Shown here: piece after piece, positions 12,574 through 13,390 of the stretch
How positions within the stretch are numbered: position 1 is the stretch's first letter
Layout of the letters: each line of letters opens with the position of its first letter
Origin: Nitrososphaerota archaeon
Lineage (GTDB): Archaea; Thermoproteota; Nitrososphaeria; Nitrososphaerales; Nitrosopumilaceae
Length of the DNA: 13,390 nt
Assembly (NCBI GenBank): GCA_016871975.1
Contig: VHBM01000030.1
Coordinates: 1-13,390, forward strand
Reading direction: 5' to 3'
Program-made: the position numbers and the translations under genes
The notes under the pieces: model-generated
Told to the model about the DNA's origin: nothing
Database searches by the model: none
Seen by the model: only the letters and a program-made list of their open reading frames with translations

Positions 12574-13080
12574 ATGTCAAAAGCAAAATCGGTTTATGTT
12601 TTGTCTAAAGGTGCTCTAACAAAATTACGTAACAAAGGCGTCAAAAACTGCGCTAGATGTTCTAAAATATTTCAAACAAATAATGTTGTTGCAAGTTCTA
12701 CTACTAACATATTATTCTGCTACGACTGTGCTTCTGCAATCAATTTGGTTTCTGGAAAAATTGACGAAGACTTTGAATTAGGCAAATTTATACCAGGATA
12801 TTTTGAAAATATAGACTCGATTACAAGAGCTATTAGAATTGATTTTGATACAACACAGCTTGCGCTTCAAATAATCAAAAAAGCATTACAAAGCCACCCC
12901 TTACCTTCAAAAAATCCACTAGGTTTTGCTTCAGCTGCAATCTATTATGCATGCAAATTAAACAAATATGAAATAGATAAAATAGTAAAACAATTTCCTG
13001 TATCAGAACGGGTTTTAATAAAAAATTATTCAAAGTTGCAACATTGTCTTACGCCTATTCCACTTATAGAAGGGAACTAA
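12574..13080 (+). CDS. Shortened TFB (TFIIB)-like protein with one cyclin repeat
   Basis: A 168-residue protein. An N-terminal zinc ribbon has Cys26, Cys29, Cys49 and Cys52 (CARC-x19-CYDC). After a linker, residues about 90-155 read as one cyclin-fold repeat: LALQIIKKALQS, then GFASAAIYYACKLNKYEIDK and PVSERVLIKNYSKL. These resemble the TFB pattern of a helix, an A-x-x-x-Y-A helix and a helix-turn-helix. Archaeal TFB is about 300 residues with two cyclin repeats, so this would be a truncated or specialised paralogue. It might bind RNA polymerase through the ribbon but could not clamp TBP-DNA in the normal way. ATG 12574 is the natural start; the TATA signal upstream is weak. A zinc-ribbon protein unrelated to TFB is possible. 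Confidence 0.6.
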   Translation: MSKAKSVYVLSKGALTKLRNKGVKNCARCSKIFQTNNVVASSTTNILFCYDCASAINLVSGKIDEDFELGKFIPGYFENIDSITRAIRIDFDTTQLALQIIKKALQSHPLPSKNPLGFASAAIYYACKLNKYEIDKIVKQFPVSERVLIKNYSKLQHCLTPIPLIEGN

Positions 13081-13081
13081 A

Positions 13082-13333
13082 TTGGCAATGACTTGCAGAA
13101 ATCTTTGTTATAGATACAAAGCAACAAAGCCTGCAAACATAGGAAGATACATTTCGGGTCAAAAACGATGCAATTTTTGTGACGTTTTCATCAACTGGGA
13201 TGGATTTTGGTGTCCTTGCTGCCACTATAGATTGAGATTAGGTCCTCGTAATTCAAAAGATAAACAAAAGATCTTGGAAATTTCTACACAAAGAAAAAGA
13301 ATTAGCAAAAATGTACGTTATTTACGAATCTGA
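13082..13333 (+). CDS. Small multi-cysteine zinc protein
   Basis: An 83-residue basic protein. Cysteines: C5 and C9 near the N-terminus, then RCNFC (30, 33), ten residues, and CPCC (44, 46, 47), enough for one zinc ribbon plus extra ligands. It is followed by YRLRLGPRNSKDKQKI and a Lys/Arg-rich tail. The layout suggests nucleic-acid or ribosome binding. I believe such proteins recur in Thaumarchaeota but know no function. It begins one base after the TFB-like stop, so the two are likely cotranscribed. TTG 13082 has AGGG seven bases upstream; ATG 13088 is two codons further in and equally possible. Confidence 0.7.
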   Translation: MAMTCRNLCYRYKATKPANIGRYISGQKRCNFCDVFINWDGFWCPCCHYRLRLGPRNSKDKQKILEISTQRKRISKNVRYLRI

Positions 13334-13390
13334 TAATATACATGCTAGTTCTAGTTCTATTGAAATTTCCATTGTTCAAATCTCTTTTGG

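Noticed and set aside
13342..13390. Possible start of another plus-strand gene at ATG 13342
   Set aside because: Only 16 codons before the edge, low complexity (repeated CTAGTT), and no ribosome binding site; cannot be supported.
1..13390. CRISPR arrays, insertion sequences or integration sites
   Set aside because: No regularly spaced repeats, transposase or integrase genes or terminal inverted repeats seen; the only tandem repeat is the coding AAAKA repeat at the left edge.

Overview
The window looks like chromosome of an AT-rich ammonia-oxidising archaeon of the Nitrosopumilales type (phylum Nitrososphaerota, Thaumarchaeota). Reasons: archaeal TATA boxes sit about 24-32 bases ahead of start codons with no leader; a TFB-like protein is encoded; there are many short zinc-ribbon proteins and two members of what I take to be a Thaumarchaeota-restricted family (DUF6659-like); heme synthesis is by the C5 route (HemA). 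The lineage is inferred from gene content, not from a marker gene.

Left part (1-3545): the end of an Ala/Lys/Glu-rich protein runs into hemA (glutamyl-tRNA reductase). A 54-residue DUF1059 protein follows, then, on the other strand, a ferredoxin-NADP reductase-like flavoprotein. After a 244-base gap containing a short GC-rich block comes a zinc-ribbon protein on the minus strand.

Middle (3676-5333): a possible polyhydroxyalkanoate (PHA) granule module. It holds a Trp-rich helical protein, a PhaR-like AbrB-domain protein, a DUF6659-like protein and a phasin-like protein. No PHA synthase lies in the window. The promoters of the AbrB gene, the phasin gene and the divergent aldehyde dehydrogenase gene carry TTGGT/ACCAA elements. 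These include two copies of a 17-bp palindrome TTGGTW-N5-WACCAA, so a shared regulator, perhaps the AbrB protein, is plausible.

Right-centre (5515-11010): a five-gene plus-strand run. It encodes a succinate-semialdehyde-dehydrogenase-like enzyme, a 41-residue bacterial-metallothionein-like protein missing from routine ORF calling, EtfB, EtfA, and an ETF:quinone oxidoreductase fused to its ferredoxin (FixC+FixX). This is a path from a flavin dehydrogenase to the quinone pool. A further TTGGTAA/TTACCAA palindrome precedes etfB.

Right end (11024-13333): minus-strand genes for a MESH1/SpoT-like HD hydrolase, an unknown 80-residue protein and a second DUF6659-like protein. Divergent from them are a shortened TFB-like protein with one cyclin repeat and a small multi-cysteine protein. 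The last 57 bases hold nothing I can support.
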